The notes under the pieces are model-generated. The model was given only the letters and a program-made list of their open reading frames with translations, ran no database searches and was not told the DNA's origin. Below, piece after piece: positions 25,896 to 38,254 of a DNA stretch of 64,000 bases. How positions within the stretch are numbered: position 1 is the first letter of the stretch; every line of letters begins with the position of its first letter. The DNA lies in contig CAQKRU010000004.1 of assembly GCA_948823415.1 (NCBI GenBank), positions 14,287-78,286 on the forward strand. Direction: 5' to 3'. The DNA is from an uncultured Eubacteriales bacterium. GTDB taxonomy: Bacteria > Bacillota > Clostridia > Oscillospirales > Acutalibacteraceae. Made by a program: the position numbers and the translations under genes.

Positions 25896-27836
25896 TTGAG
25901 AAAAAAAGTTTGGGTTACAACGCCTTTAGTGTTCATCATGAACCTGCTGATGTTTATGATGGCGGCGGTTAGCTGGTTCTTCAACAAGTATATATTTTTT
26001 GCGGAATTGGCTCTGGTTGTGGTTTTGTTCTTTTTGCTGGCCAGGGGAATCTTCGATTTTAAAAGATATGTGGAATCGCTTATGAGTGACTTACTCGACG
26101 CGCAGCGGGATAGCGATAAATTTTTGGAATGGACACCGTTTTCTGCCGTGGCGATTGGCAAGAATGACGAGATTGTTTTTGCTAATGACTCGTTTAAGTC
26201 GGAGGTTGCGGGGAACTCGAATTGCTTGGGTGAATCTGTTGAGAAGTTTTTGAATAATAAGAAGGTTGGCTACATTTTTGAGCGCAACGGTGTTGATGTT
26301 TCTCATAATGGCAAGAGATTCACGGTGTACGGCGTGGCTTCGCCCAAGATAAACGTGCTGTATTTTATTGAGGACACTTACTATAAGGAGACTACCTTTG
26401 AATATTTGGCGAGCCGGCCGACGGTTATGCTGATTATGTTTGACAATAAGGATGAGATTTTGAGGGACATCGAAGTTGAGCAGAGCAGCTTGGTTGTTGC
26501 GGGAGTTGAGCAGCTGCTTCAGAACTGGGCAAGGGACGCTAAGGCTATTTTTAGGAAGCTCAACGACGCCTTTTATATGATGATTGTTGAAGAGCGCTAC
26601 GTTAAGGGCTTTGTTGATGAGAAGTTTTTGGTGCTTGAATCTGTGAGAAAAGTTAGGCTCGATGAAAATAAATTTGCGACGGTCTCGATTGGTGTGGGCA
26701 GGAATGCTGCTAACTTGCAAGAAAGTGAGCTTTGGGCTAAAAAGGCTTTGGAGATGGCTTTGGGCCGGGGTGGAGACCAGGCTGTGGTTAAGCATAGGGA
26801 CACGTTTGCGTTTTTTGGAGGCGTTTCTAAAGAGACCGAGAAGCTCGACAAGGTGCGCACGAGGGTGATTGCGAACACGTTGCTTGAACACGTTCGGGAG
26901 AGCGACTTGATTCTTATTATGGGGCACAAATATTCGGACCTGGACAGCGTGGGCGCTTGCGTTGGAGTGTGGAGTGCGATTACTAAGGGTCAGAAGAAGA
27001 ACGCTTATGTTGTTTTGAACGAGGCGGCCACTCTGGCGGAGAATGTCGTGCAGGCTGTTAAGAAGGCTACCGACGAGAAGGTGTTTATCGCGTCTTCGGC
27101 GGCTTTGAATATTATTACCGAGAAGACCTTGCTTATTGTTGTGGATACGCATTCGCCTAGCTTTGTGGAGGATTTCTCGGTTTATCAGCGATGCAAGCGC
27201 ACGGTTGTGATTGATCATCACAGGATGATGGTGAACCACATTGACGGCGCTTTGGTTTTTTATCATGAACCCTCGGCGTCTTCGGCTTCGGAGATGGTTA
27301 CGGAGCTTGTTCAGTATTTTGGAGAGGACTTTTTGACTTCTGTTGAGGCGGAGGCTTTGCTTTCTGGAATCATGCTGGATACGAGGAATTTTGTGCTTAA
27401 GACGGGTGTTCGGACCTTTGAAGCGGCGGCTTTTTTGCGCAAACGAGGGGCTAGCACTGTGACTGTGAAGCGGTTTTTCTCTAATACTATAACGACTTAT
27501 AAGGAGAAATATCAGCTGGTTTCTACGGCGGAGATCTTCAACAGCTGCGCTATATCGGTTTCTCCGCGGAGCATGAAAAATATCCGGTTGGCGGCGGCAC
27601 AGGCGGCGGACGAATTGCTCGATATTCAGGGGGTTAAGGCGTCTTTTGTTATATATTTTGACAACGATGTGGTGAACGTTTCTGCCCGGTCTATGGGGGA
27701 TGTTAACGTTCAGCCTTTGATGGAAAAGCTGGGTGGCGGCGGACATCAAACGATGGCTGGGGCGCAGATCGAAGAGGCTGATGTGGAGCAGGTTAAGGAG
27801 AGAGTCATGGCGATGATCACAGCAATAAATAATTAA
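25896..27836 (+). CDS. gdpP: c-di-AMP phosphodiesterase GdpP/YybT
   Basis: 646 residues from the TTG at 25896, which has GGGGGTG 7 bases upstream; an earlier TTG at 25878 has no such site. Membrane-bound enzyme degrading cyclic di-AMP. Seen: two N-terminal helices (about 5-55), a PAS-like region, a degenerate GGDEF domain (FATVSIGVGRN), then the DHH domain with GHKYSDLDSVGA, VVDTHSPSF and VIDHHRMM, and DHHA1 with the GGGGHQTMAGAQ motif. The order rnj-gdpP-rplI-dnaB is familiar in Bacillota. Confidence 0.95.
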   Translation: MRKKVWVTTPLVFIMNLLMFMMAAVSWFFNKYIFFAELALVVVLFFLLARGIFDFKRYVESLMSDLLDAQRDSDKFLEWTPFSAVAIGKNDEIVFANDSFKSEVAGNSNCLGESVEKFLNNKKVGYIFERNGVDVSHNGKRFTVYGVASPKINVLYFIEDTYYKETTFEYLASRPTVMLIMFDNKDEILRDIEVEQSSLVVAGVEQLLQNWARDAKAIFRKLNDAFYMMIVEERYVKGFVDEKFLVLESVRKVRLDENKFATVSIGVGRNAANLQESELWAKKALEMALGRGGDQAVVKHRDTFAFFGGVSKETEKLDKVRTRVIANTLLEHVRESDLILIMGHKYSDLDSVGACVGVWSAITKGQKKNAYVVLNEAATLAENVVQAVKKATDEKVFIASSAALNIITEKTLLIVVDTHSPSFVEDFSVYQRCKRTVVIDHHRMMVNHIDGALVFYHEPSASSASEMVTELVQYFGEDFLTSVEAEALLSGIMLDTRNFVLKTGVRTFEAAAFLRKRGASTVTVKRFFSNTITTYKEKYQLVSTAEIFNSCAISVSPRSMKNIRLAAAQAADELLDIQGVKASFVIYFDNDVVNVSARSMGDVNVQPLMEKLGGGGHQTMAGAQIEEADVEQVKERVMAMITAINN

Positions 27837-27857
27837 TTGATTTTGGGAGTGTTGACG

Positions 27858-28304
27858 ATGCAAGTGATACTGTTAAGCGACGTGAGAGGCAGGGGCAAAA
27901 AGGGCGATTTGATCAGGGTTTCGGATGGATATGCGAGAAATTGTTTGCTGCCTAAAAAATTAGCCAAAGAGGCGACAGCACAGGCTTTGAACGAGCTTGA
28001 TAACGCTAAAAAAGCCATGCAGCACCGGGTTGAGGAGGAGATTAAGAAGGCCAAGGAAGAGATGGCGGTTATAGATGGAAAGATTGTAAAGATATTGGCC
28101 AAGGCGGGCAACGGGGGTCGACTTTTTGGCTCTATTACGGCCAAGGAGGTTGCTACGGAGATTGAGAAGAATTATAATGTTTCTATTGATAAGCGGAAAA
28201 TCTCTTTAAATGGCGAGATTAAGTCGCTTGGCAGCTATGAGTTTGAGGTGAAGCTTTATAACGGAATAAGCGCCAAGATGACGGTTATGGTTATGGGAGA
28301 ATAG
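27858..28304 (+). CDS. rplI: 50S ribosomal protein L9
   Basis: 148 residues, the standard L9 length, from the ATG at 27858 with GGGAGTG upstream. MQVILLSDVRGRGKKGD and GYARNCLLPKKLAKEAT form the N-terminal rRNA-binding domain; a long helix then joins the C-terminal domain (GRLFGSITAKEVATEI). Sits 21 bases after gdpP and 39 before dnaB in the same transcript. Confidence 0.97.
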   Translation: MQVILLSDVRGRGKKGDLIRVSDGYARNCLLPKKLAKEATAQALNELDNAKKAMQHRVEEEIKKAKEEMAVIDGKIVKILAKAGNGGRLFGSITAKEVATEIEKNYNVSIDKRKISLNGEIKSLGSYEFEVKLYNGISAKMTVMVMGE

Positions 28305-28343
28305 GCGATTCGATTTAAAATGGCCGCAAGGGAGCAGGACGAC

Positions 28344-29714
28344 ATGGATGAGATAAAAGTTACTTCTGGGTACGATGGCTTAAAGCTGCCGTTTAGTGCA
28401 GAGGCAGAGCAGTCGGTTTTGGGCGCTATATTGCTGGACTCGCAGTGTTTGGACAGGATCATAGAGATTTTGCCGGTGGCGGATTATTTTTATTTGGCAA
28501 ATCATAAGCTGATCTACGCTACGATGCTTGAGATGTTCACACTTGGGCGGCCTATCGACTTTGTCACCGTGCTTGACAACTTAAAGAAAGATGGCGACTT
28601 TGACGAGGCGAATGCGAAGACTTATTTGTTGCAGTTGGCCCAAATTGTGCCGTCGATTAAAAACGCGAGTACATATGCCTACATTGTTCGCGACAACTAT
28701 GACGTGCGCACGCTCATCACCACGGCGAGGGACATAATTGAGGATGCGTCTTCTGGTGCAGGAGACGCGGCTACTTTGCTGGATTCGGCTGAGCAAAAGA
28801 TTTTTGATATCCGCCAGGGCAAGAATATGCAGGGGTTGCAGAGGATTAACGAGACGATTATCGAGACTTTTGACAGGCTGGATAGGCTGAATTCGGATGA
28901 GAATCAGTTGTATCAGGGTGTGCCGACGGGGATTAAGGATCTGGACGAGACTATAAGTGGACTTAATCGGTCGGACTTGATTTTGCTGGCGGCTCGGCCT
29001 GGAATGGGTAAAACTAGCTTTGCGCTGAACATTGCGCGCCATATTGCGGTTAAAGAAAAAAAGAGGGTTGCGTTTTTCTCGCTTGAAATGACGAAAGAGC
29101 AGCTTACCTCTAGGTTGCTCTCAACAGAGGCTATGGTTGCTGGGATGAAGCTGCGCACGGGCAAGCTGGCCGACGACGAATGGATCCGGCTTATAGAAGC
29201 GGGCGATATTTTGTCGCGCTCGGAGATTTACTTTGACGATACACCCGGGATTACGGTATCGGAAATGAAGGCAAAACTGCGGCGCTTAAAGAATGTCGAC
29301 TTGGTTGTGGTGGACTATCTGCAGCTGATGTCTGGCGGAAAGCGGATTGAGAACAGGGTTCAGGAGGTTTCTGTGATTACGAGGAGCCTCAAAATTATGG
29401 CGAAGGAAATCAACGTGCCGGTCGTTACACTGTCGCAGTTGTCTCGTGCCAGCGAACAGCGCACGGATCATCGGCCGTTGCTATCGGACTTGCGTGATTC
29501 GGGATCTATCGAGCAGGACGCCGATATTGTGCTGTTTCTTTATCGCAACGACTACTATAAGGACGGTGACAACGTTGACGAAGATGCCGACAGAAACAGC
29601 GGTGAATGCATAATTGCGAAGAACAGGCATGGTGAAACCCGCTCGGTGCCGCTGCATTGGCAGGGAGAGTTTATGCGGTTTACGGCTAAGGAGGCAAAAC
29701 GGCTTGAATTCTGA
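28344..29714 (+). CDS. dnaB: Replicative DNA helicase DnaB
   Basis: 456 residues from the ATG at 28344, which follows AAGGGAG; an ATG at 28320 has a poor site. Hexameric helicase of the replication fork. Seen: N-terminal collar domain opening with LPFSAEAEQSVLGAILLDS, Walker A AARPGMGKTSFALNIA, Walker B VDLVVVDYLQLMSGG and LSQLSRASEQRTDHRPLLSD, with the C-terminal arginine-finger motif ENGE-type region AKNRHGETRSVPL. Overlaps tilS by 11 bases. Confidence 0.97.
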   Translation: MDEIKVTSGYDGLKLPFSAEAEQSVLGAILLDSQCLDRIIEILPVADYFYLANHKLIYATMLEMFTLGRPIDFVTVLDNLKKDGDFDEANAKTYLLQLAQIVPSIKNASTYAYIVRDNYDVRTLITTARDIIEDASSGAGDAATLLDSAEQKIFDIRQGKNMQGLQRINETIIETFDRLDRLNSDENQLYQGVPTGIKDLDETISGLNRSDLILLAARPGMGKTSFALNIARHIAVKEKKRVAFFSLEMTKEQLTSRLLSTEAMVAGMKLRTGKLADDEWIRLIEAGDILSRSEIYFDDTPGITVSEMKAKLRRLKNVDLVVVDYLQLMSGGKRIENRVQEVSVITRSLKIMAKEINVPVVTLSQLSRASEQRTDHRPLLSDLRDSGSIEQDADIVLFLYRNDYYKDGDNVDEDADRNSGECIIAKNRHGETRSVPLHWQGEFMRFTAKEAKRLEF

Positions 29715-31095
29715 AGTTATCCGCATTGAGGCAAAAATTAACGAGGCAATTTTTAAGCATGGGATGCTGGAAAACGCTGATACGGTGATTATCGGAGTCT
29801 CTGGTGGGGCCGATTCTATGGCGCTTTTGAGGTTTTTTGAAAAGAATTTTAGGGGCAAGTTGAATATCATTGTGGCTCATGTTAATCATTGCCTGCGCGG
29901 GGCTGAATCCGACCGGGATGAGGCTTTTGTTAAGAATTATTGCGAAAAAAACGCTATAAAGCTTGAAGTTTTGCGGGTGGACGTGATGAAAGCCTCAGAA
30001 AATATGGGCCAAAGCATTGAAGAATGCGCAAGGACGCTGCGATATCGGTTTTTTAGTGATTTAGCGAGTACGCATAAGGGCAAGATTACTACGGCGCACA
30101 CATTGTCGGACAGCATTGAGACGATGATGATCAACTTGGCTAGAGGAACGGGTCTCAGTGGTCTTTGCGGAATTGCGCCCAAGAGAGAGAATATTATAAG
30201 GCCGTTGATTTTTTTGAAGAGGGCCGAAACCCAGGCATATTGCGAAAAGAGCGGCGTTGATTTTGTTACCGACAGCACAAATTTAGATCGTGAGTACACC
30301 AGAAATAAGATCCGGCTGGATGTGGTGCCGGTTTTAAAGCAGATTAACCCGGAATTTGAGGCCACAGCCGCTCGGACGCTTGCTTTGCTAAAGGCAGATG
30401 AAGAATATCTGAATGCAGTTGCGGCCAAAATTTTGAGTGAAAGTTTAGTTTCGCCCGGTGTATACGCGTTAAACAAGGTTAAAACTCAGCCGTTGCCGAT
30501 TTTGTCTAGGTTTATACGCTTGGCTGTTTTTGAATTTTTAAAGTCGAATGTTACGGCGCAGCACGTGGATTTGATTTTGGGCTTGATAGAGGCTAACCGT
30601 GGGGCGGTGAATTTGCCGCGGGGAATAACGGTTTGTGTGAAGGACAATTTATTGACCGTCAAGAAAACTGCGAAAAAGCCGGACGCTCCACAAAACGACA
30701 TGGTGATCCCTTTTAAAGCGGGGGATCTCTTGACAGAAAATTCAAAAAAGTTCATAATAAAGGTGTTGAGCAGAGGGGACTTTGAGAAATTTGGTAAGGC
30801 CGATGAATTGCCGCTTTTTTGCGCGCTGGATTATGATAAAATAGGTAAGGACGCGGTTTTTAGGACGCGAAGAGCTGGAGATCGCTTTTGCCAGGCGGGC
30901 AGAGGGGTTACTAAAACTGTAAAAAAGCTGTTTAACGAGCTTAAAATTCCGCAAAGTGAGCGAGACCACGTTTTGATGCTAGTGGCGAATGGCAACGAGG
31001 TGCTGTGGATCGACGGAGTGGGAATTGCTGAGTGCGTTAAAGTTACCGAGGGCACGCAAAAAGTGGCGATTATTTATTTTGCTGATAAAGAATAA
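29704..31095 (+). CDS. tilS: tRNA(Ile)-lysidine synthetase
   Basis: 463 residues. Converts C34 of the CAU-anticodon tRNA-Ile to lysidine with ATP and lysine. I chose the TTG at 29704 because a full AAGGAGG lies 8 bases upstream; longer in-frame starts lie deep inside dnaB. Seen: the PP-loop GVSGGADSM, VNHCLRGAESDRDEAFV, TAHTLSDSIETMMINL, TDSTNLDREYTRNKIR, then TilS substrate-binding and C-terminal domains (FRTRRAGDRF). A possible substrate is the CAT tRNA at 11729. Confidence 0.95.
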   Translation: MNSEVIRIEAKINEAIFKHGMLENADTVIIGVSGGADSMALLRFFEKNFRGKLNIIVAHVNHCLRGAESDRDEAFVKNYCEKNAIKLEVLRVDVMKASENMGQSIEECARTLRYRFFSDLASTHKGKITTAHTLSDSIETMMINLARGTGLSGLCGIAPKRENIIRPLIFLKRAETQAYCEKSGVDFVTDSTNLDREYTRNKIRLDVVPVLKQINPEFEATAARTLALLKADEEYLNAVAAKILSESLVSPGVYALNKVKTQPLPILSRFIRLAVFEFLKSNVTAQHVDLILGLIEANRGAVNLPRGITVCVKDNLLTVKKTAKKPDAPQNDMVIPFKAGDLLTENSKKFIIKVLSRGDFEKFGKADELPLFCALDYDKIGKDAVFRTRRAGDRFCQAGRGVTKTVKKLFNELKIPQSERDHVLMLVANGNEVLWIDGVGIAECVKVTEGTQKVAIIYFADKE

Positions 31096-31178
31096 TGTGG
31101 CGAAAAATTTTTGGAGCTGACTCCCTTTAAGCTCAGTATTAATGGGAAATTTAACGGTATTTATAAAAGGAGAGCGGG

Positions 31179-33050
31179 TTGCAATTGGAAAACAAAAAAG
31201 TGCTTAGAAATATGCTATTTTATATCGGCGTGCCGATACTGATCATCATCTTTATCTTGACTCTGTTTGGCTCTCGGCCGCAGAGGGCTGAAGTTTACTC
31301 CGACATTGTTAGGTACTTTAAGGATCAGAAGGTTGCCGAATACAGCATGAACCTTGGCACCGGCGAGATGAAGCTGAAGCTCAAAGAGGACAACAAGGAG
31401 ATTGAGTACACGGCGCCGAATGTGCTGTGGATGAGGGAAGACATCAAGCCCTTTGTTGAGGAGTACAACAGCAACAACCCCGACGCCCAGATGAAGCAGA
31501 ACTTGATCCGCGCGAGTGAGAACTCTTGGTGGAGCAGCATTTTGCTGAATTTGCTTACTTTTGTGGGCCTTGGATTTGTTTGGTGGTTTGTGATGCGCCG
31601 CATGATGTCGGGCTTGGGCGAAGGCGGACGCTCCATGACGTTTGGCAAGGCGAAGATCAAAAACATGAACGATGAAAAGAGAAAGACCACGTTTGAGGAC
31701 GTGGCGGGGGCCGACGAGGAAAAAGAAGAGTTGGCGGAACTGGTTGAGTTTTTGAAAAATCCTGCCAAGTACAACGACTTAGGGGCGAGGATTCCTAAGG
31801 GCGTGCTGCTGATTGGGCCTCCTGGAACGGGCAAAACGCTTTTGGCCCGCGCTGTTGCGGGAGAGGCTGGGGTACCTTTCTTTTCGATTTCTGGTTCGGA
31901 CTTTGTTGAGATGTTCGTTGGCGTCGGAGCTTCGCGGGTTCGGGATCTTTTTGACCAGGCAAAGAAAAATTCGCCTTGCATAGTTTTTATAGACGAGATA
32001 GACGCGGTGGGCCGTCAACGTGGAGCGGGCCTCGGTGGCGGACACGATGAGCGCGAGCAGACTTTAAATCAGCTGCTGGTTGAGATGGACGGATTTGGCG
32101 CAAACGAGGGAGTCATTATGATCGCGGCGACCAACCGGCCGGACGTTTTAGATCCAGCTTTGATGCGGCCTGGTAGGTTCGATCGACAGGTTTTGGTGGG
32201 ATATCCGGATATAAAGGGCCGGGAAGACATCTTAAAGGTGCACGCGAAGGGCAAGCCTTTGGCACCGGATGTTGTTTTGAACACGATTGCTAAGTCTACA
32301 GCTGGCTTTACTGGTGCGGATCTTGAAAACCTCTTGAACGAGGCTGCATTACTTTCGGCCCGGAAGAACTTGAAGGCTATCACTATGGAGGAAATTGAGG
32401 AGGCGACCATCAAAGTTGTGGTGGGAACGGAGAAAAAATCTCGCGTGATGACGGACAAAGAGAAGACGCTCACGGCTTATCACGAGGCCGGGCACGCGGT
32501 TGTTACCTACTTTTGCAAGACGCAGGACCCGGTGCATCAAATCTCGATTATCCCGCGCGGCACAGCTGGTGGCTACACTTTATCGCTGCCTTCGGAGGAC
32601 CGCTCTTATAGGTCTCGCTCGGAGATGAGGGAGGACATTCAGGTTTGCCTTGGCGGCCGCATCGCTGAGGATTTGATCATTGGAGATATCTCGACTGGCG
32701 CTTCTAGCGACATAAAGCGTGCGACGAAGGTTGCGAATTCTATGGTGACAAAGTACGGCATGAGCGCGACTTTGGGCCCGATTGCCTATAATTCCGACAA
32801 GGAGGAAGTTTTTATCGGAAGGGATATGGGCCAGGTTAAGAATTATTCCGAAAAGATCGCAGCTGAGATTGACGCCGAGGTCAAGAAAATTATATCTGAC
32901 TGCTATAGTGAGGCCGAGAGGATATTAAAAGAAAACGTCGAGAAGCTTCACAAGGTCGCCAAGACGTTGTTTGTGAAAGAAAAAATGGGCGAGGATGAAT
33001 TTAGCCAGATAATGAAAGCCGAAGATTCAGAACCGTTGACTGAAAATTAA
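31179..33050 (+). CDS. ftsH: ATP-dependent zinc metalloprotease FtsH
   Basis: 623 residues from a TTG at 31179 with AGGAG 6 bases before it. Membrane-anchored AAA+ protease for membrane-protein quality control. Seen: two membrane helices (about 11-31 and 118-139) flanking an extracytoplasmic domain, Walker A GPPGTGKT at 213-220, Walker [17 protein letters not shown], the second region of homology, and the zinc site HEAGH at 435-439. tilS-ftsH adjacency is usual in Bacillota (often with hpt between, absent here). Confidence 0.97.
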   Translation: MQLENKKVLRNMLFYIGVPILIIIFILTLFGSRPQRAEVYSDIVRYFKDQKVAEYSMNLGTGEMKLKLKEDNKEIEYTAPNVLWMREDIKPFVEEYNSNNPDAQMKQNLIRASENSWWSSILLNLLTFVGLGFVWWFVMRRMMSGLGEGGRSMTFGKAKIKNMNDEKRKTTFEDVAGADEEKEELAELVEFLKNPAKYNDLGARIPKGVLLIGPPGTGKTLLARAVAGEAGVPFFSISGSDFVEMFVGVGASRVRDLFDQAKKNSPCIVFIDEIDAVGRQRGAGLGGGHDEREQTLNQLLVEMDGFGANEGVIMIAATNRPDVLDPALMRPGRFDRQVLVGYPDIKGREDILKVHAKGKPLAPDVVLNTIAKSTAGFTGADLENLLNEAALLSARKNLKAITMEEIEEATIKVVVGTEKKSRVMTDKEKTLTAYHEAGHAVVTYFCKTQDPVHQISIIPRGTAGGYTLSLPSEDRSYRSRSEMREDIQVCLGGRIAEDLIIGDISTGASSDIKRATKVANSMVTKYGMSATLGPIAYNSDKEEVFIGRDMGQVKNYSEKIAAEIDAEVKKIISDCYSEAERILKENVEKLHKVAKTLFVKEKMGEDEFSQIMKAEDSEPLTEN

Positions 33051-33082
33051 AAATTTTACGTATGTGTAATAAGCCAAACAAA

Positions 33083-33113
33083 AGGCCACGAGAACAGTCG
33101 TGGTCTTTTTTCT
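33083..33113. terminator. Bidirectional intrinsic terminator
   Basis: GGCCACGA pairs with TCGTGGTC around GAACAG, followed by TTTTTT on the plus strand; the other strand has a weaker T-rich tail. It serves ftsH and probably the DUF4364 gene, which converge here. Confidence 0.88.
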
Positions 33114-33147
33114 ATTTATGTAAAATAATTATAAATTCAAATATAAA

Positions 33148-33750
33148 TCAATTGGAAGTTTGTTGAATGGCTTCGAGAGCGGTTTTAACGAGGTCAGAAT
33201 TTTTAGTAAGCAGGGCCAACATGCATGAGTAAACTAAATTTGGGTTTTCCTGAAAATTTCGTTTAACGAGCGAGGCTTGCTTAAAGTCTGGCACAAAGAG
33301 CTTTATGTTTAAAAGGTCGCGGCCGTCTCCTCCAGAAACCGTGCAAGAGACATAGCATTCGTTTGGTTTTTCTTCTATGGTGACGGTGTTTTCGGTTTCG
33401 CGCTTTACCTTAGCCAAAAGATCTATCGCCGCGGCCAGAGTTTTTTCTCGAATAGAAATAGGCAAAGCGGTGTCAAGCTGAGTGGCAATTAACTTACCAC
33501 TCTCGGTAATGACGTACTTAGAATCAGCGTCGGCAGCCGGGGCAATATTATTACTGCCGATTAATGCCGAGAACGCATCGTTTATCTCAAAGTAATTTGC
33601 AAGGCCGTTTTCTTGCAGCACAGAGACGACCTCGTCCTTAGAGAGCGGCTCGCCCACACTGGTGAGCATATAGCAAATTAGCAGTTTAATATCGTTTTTA
33701 CTCCGCAGCCCGCCAAGACTCACCCCGGCGGTAAAAGCATCAAATTTCAA
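33148..33750 (-). CDS. DUF4364 family protein
   Basis: 200 residues, cytoplasmic. The N-terminal 90 residues read like a winged helix (NDIKLLICYMLTSVGEPLSKDEVVSVL, then NYFEINDAFSALI, then YVITESG), the arrangement I associate with the clostridial DUF4364 family; the C-terminal half is an alpha/beta domain with no motif I can name. A DNA-binding role is inferred from the fold only. It starts 24 bases after the MscS gene and is probably co-transcribed with it. Confidence 0.7.
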   Translation of the reverse strand: MKFDAFTAGVSLGGLRSKNDIKLLICYMLTSVGEPLSKDEVVSVLQENGLANYFEINDAFSALIGSNNIAPAADADSKYVITESGKLIATQLDTALPISIREKTLAAAIDLLAKVKRETENTVTIEEKPNECYVSCTVSGGDGRDLLNIKLFVPDFKQASLVKRNFQENPNLVYSCMLALLTKNSDLVKTALEAIQQTSN

Positions 33751-33774
33751 GTTAAGACCTCCAGTACCTTTTGG

Positions 33775-34551
33775 CTAAAAGTTGATATTATTTTCGTCGA
33801 GCTCTAATTTTATTTTCTCGCATAGATTTTTTTCCAAAGAGTCATAATTTTTGGCGTCGCACCAGACTTTAATGTCAACATCGATGGTTTTATTATTAAA
33901 ACTGCCGATGGACACAGCCGGCGCGGGGACTTTTAAGATATTTTCGTCGTTGTTAATTGTGTTTTCTAAGATATTTTGAATATCAGAAAATTTGGTATCT
34001 TTTTTTATAGGCAAAGTGATGCCCAACCGGCGTTTCAAATTTACGCTCGAGTTAATAATGTAATCGGCGGTGAGTTTAGAGTTTGGCACGACGATTTCTT
34101 TATTGTCCGCTGTTTTTAAGGTTGTTGAGAGCATCTCTATTTTTGTAACGGTTCCGGTAACGTCGCGCGTTTCGAGAGAATCTCCGATCTTAAAGGGCTT
34201 GTTTATAATGATGATCATGCCGCTTGCCGCGTTAGAGAGGTTATCTTTTAAAGCCAGGCCAACAGTAACAAGAGCAGCCCCCAAAGTGGCGATGATAGAC
34301 GAGATATTAACGCCAAAACAAGTGACCACCATTAAAATAACTATGCCTCTAAAAATGACTTTTAGCACAGAATTTGAAAAGGAAATAATGCTTTCGTCCA
34401 CCCGAGATTTAACCATAGCTTCTTTTATTATAGCGATGAGCTTATTTGCAACAAACCATCCGACGAAAAAAATCAAAGCCCCCGGCAAAAAATTATTTAT
34501 AAAAAAGGATACATACACATGCGGGTTAATAAAAGAATCGTTTATATTCAT
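33775..34551 (-). CDS. Small-conductance mechanosensitive channel (MscS family)
   Basis: 258 residues from the ATG at 34551, preceded by AAAGGCAGG. MscS channels open under membrane tension and release solutes after osmotic downshock. Seen: three membrane helices, the pore helix TM3 with GLALKDNLSNAASGMIII, and the cytoplasmic beta domain (FKIGDSLETRDVTGTVTKIE, VVPNSKLTADYIINSS). An in-frame ATG at 34632 would place the start near the -10 box and is unlikely. Divergent from the ntp operon. Confidence 0.92.
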   Translation of the reverse strand: MNINDSFINPHVYVSFFINNFLPGALIFFVGWFVANKLIAIIKEAMVKSRVDESIISFSNSVLKVIFRGIVILMVVTCFGVNISSIIATLGAALVTVGLALKDNLSNAASGMIIIINKPFKIGDSLETRDVTGTVTKIEMLSTTLKTADNKEIVVPNSKLTADYIINSSVNLKRRLGITLPIKKDTKFSDIQNILENTINNDENILKVPAPAVSIGSFNNKTIDVDIKVWCDAKNYDSLEKNLCEKIKLELDENNINF

Positions 34552-34658
34552 AAAAACAAACCTGCCTTTAATTTTTGTCTTCTTAAAATCATAACTATGC
34601 AGTACACTTTTATTATAACACAAGTGCGGCAAAATTTGAGAGGCGGCGCTAAAATTTC

Positions 34659-34687
34659 TTGAAAAGTTTTGGAAACTAATGTATAAT
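34659..34687 (+). promoter_or_regulatory. sigma-A promoter of the V-type ATPase operon
   Basis: TTGAAA (34659-34664), 17-base spacer, TATAAT (34682-34687), 32 bases before ntpF. Confidence 0.82.
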
Positions 34688-34719
34688 AAATTAGTTTGTA
34701 AAAAAGGTGATGGTGCGCG

Positions 34720-35031
34720 GTGGTTTCGGATATGATAAATGCAGTCAAGGATATGGAAGATTTAGCTGCCAAGAAGCACGAAGAAGCTAAAAAAGAAGCA
34801 GAATTTATGATAAACCAGGCCAAAAAAGAAGCACGGAGCATAATTGACGCCGCAGTTAAAGAAGCCGGCGCAAAGGCAGAGCTGAGGATTAATTTTGCTA
34901 AAAGTAGCGCGGAAGAGATTTTTAAAAAGAAGATGAAAAAGTGCGAAAATGACATCGAGGCCTTGAAGAAAAAGGCGGAAAGTTTAAAGGAGAAAGCGAT
35001 AGAAGCGGTTATTAACGCTATTGTAAATTGA
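34720..35031 (+). CDS. ntpF: V-type ATPase peripheral-stalk subunit (NtpF/G type)
   Basis: 103 residues from a GTG at 34720 with AAGGTGA upstream. Almost wholly a coiled coil rich in Lys, Glu and Ala (AAKKHEEAKKEAEFMINQAK), as expected for the peripheral-stalk partner of subunit E. First gene of a run in the order F-I-K-E-C-G-A-B-D, the order of the Enterococcus hirae ntp operon, which supports the call more than the sequence does. Confidence 0.82.
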   Translation: MVSDMINAVKDMEDLAAKKHEEAKKEAEFMINQAKKEARSIIDAAVKEAGAKAELRINFAKSSAEEIFKKKMKKCENDIEALKKKAESLKEKAIEAVINAIVN

Positions 35032-35082
35032 GAAATTAGAAATTAGAACAATTATAAGTGCCGAAAAGGTGGTTGCGCAGCT

Positions 35083-37588
<2,506 letters not shown>

Positions 37589-37621
37589 CCGGGATTTATT
37601 CTAAGTTGGGAGTTTTTGCCT

Positions 37622-38215
37622 ATGACTGGGTTAGATAAAATATTAAGCTGCATCGATGACGAAGCGAATAAGGACGCCGAAATGATACTCGCAGCGGGGA
37701 AGCTCAAGGCGAGCGAAGTTTTGGTCAACGCGAAAAAAGAGGCAGAAAAGCGTGCAGAGTTAATCATAAAGAACGCCGAAGACAAGGCCGAGTTCATCTT
37801 ACAAAAGGCCGAATCTAAAGGTAAATTAAAGGAACGCGAGCAAATTTTAGACGCAAAGCGCGAGATAATCGGCTCGGTTTTAAATGAGGCTAAGGAAAAT
37901 CTGCGCCGGATGCCGGTTGAAGAGTACTTTGAGGTAATTTTAAAGTTGTGCAGAAAGTATGCTGGCGCCCAAATCGGCGAGATAATTTTCTGCGAAGAGG
38001 ATTTGAAAAGGGTCCCGGCGGGCTTTGAAGGCAGATTAGCAGAAGTGGCGCAGGAAGCTGGAGGAGAGCTTAAAATCTCTGCCAAAACGCGTGACATTGC
38101 CGGCGGATTCATTTTGTCTTATGGCGATATCGAGGAGAATTGCACTTTTGACGCGCTGTTTGATTGCAATTTTGAGCTGTTGTCCGACGAAGTGAATGAA
38201 ATATTGTTTGCGTAA
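37622..38215 (+). CDS. ntpE: V-type ATPase peripheral-stalk subunit E
   Basis: 197 residues from the ATG at 37622 (GGGAG 9 bases upstream). The N-terminal 100 residues are a charged coiled coil (NAKKEAEKRAELIIKNAEDK) and the rest a small globular domain with the subunit E tail (GGFILSYGDIEENCTFDALF). Pairs with the ntpF product to hold the catalytic head still. Confidence 0.92.
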   Translation: MTGLDKILSCIDDEANKDAEMILAAGKLKASEVLVNAKKEAEKRAELIIKNAEDKAEFILQKAESKGKLKEREQILDAKREIIGSVLNEAKENLRRMPVEEYFEVILKLCRKYAGAQIGEIIFCEEDLKRVPAGFEGRLAEVAQEAGGELKISAKTRDIAGGFILSYGDIEENCTFDALFDCNFELLSDEVNEILFA

Positions 38216-38254
38216 TCCTAAAAAAGCGGATTAAAACGGGAAGGGAGCGAGGCG

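Noticed and set aside
26091..27863. 590-codon minus-strand frame opposite gdpP
   Set aside because: Its length follows from the codon pattern of gdpP; the product is Arg/His/Asn-rich and unlike a real protein.
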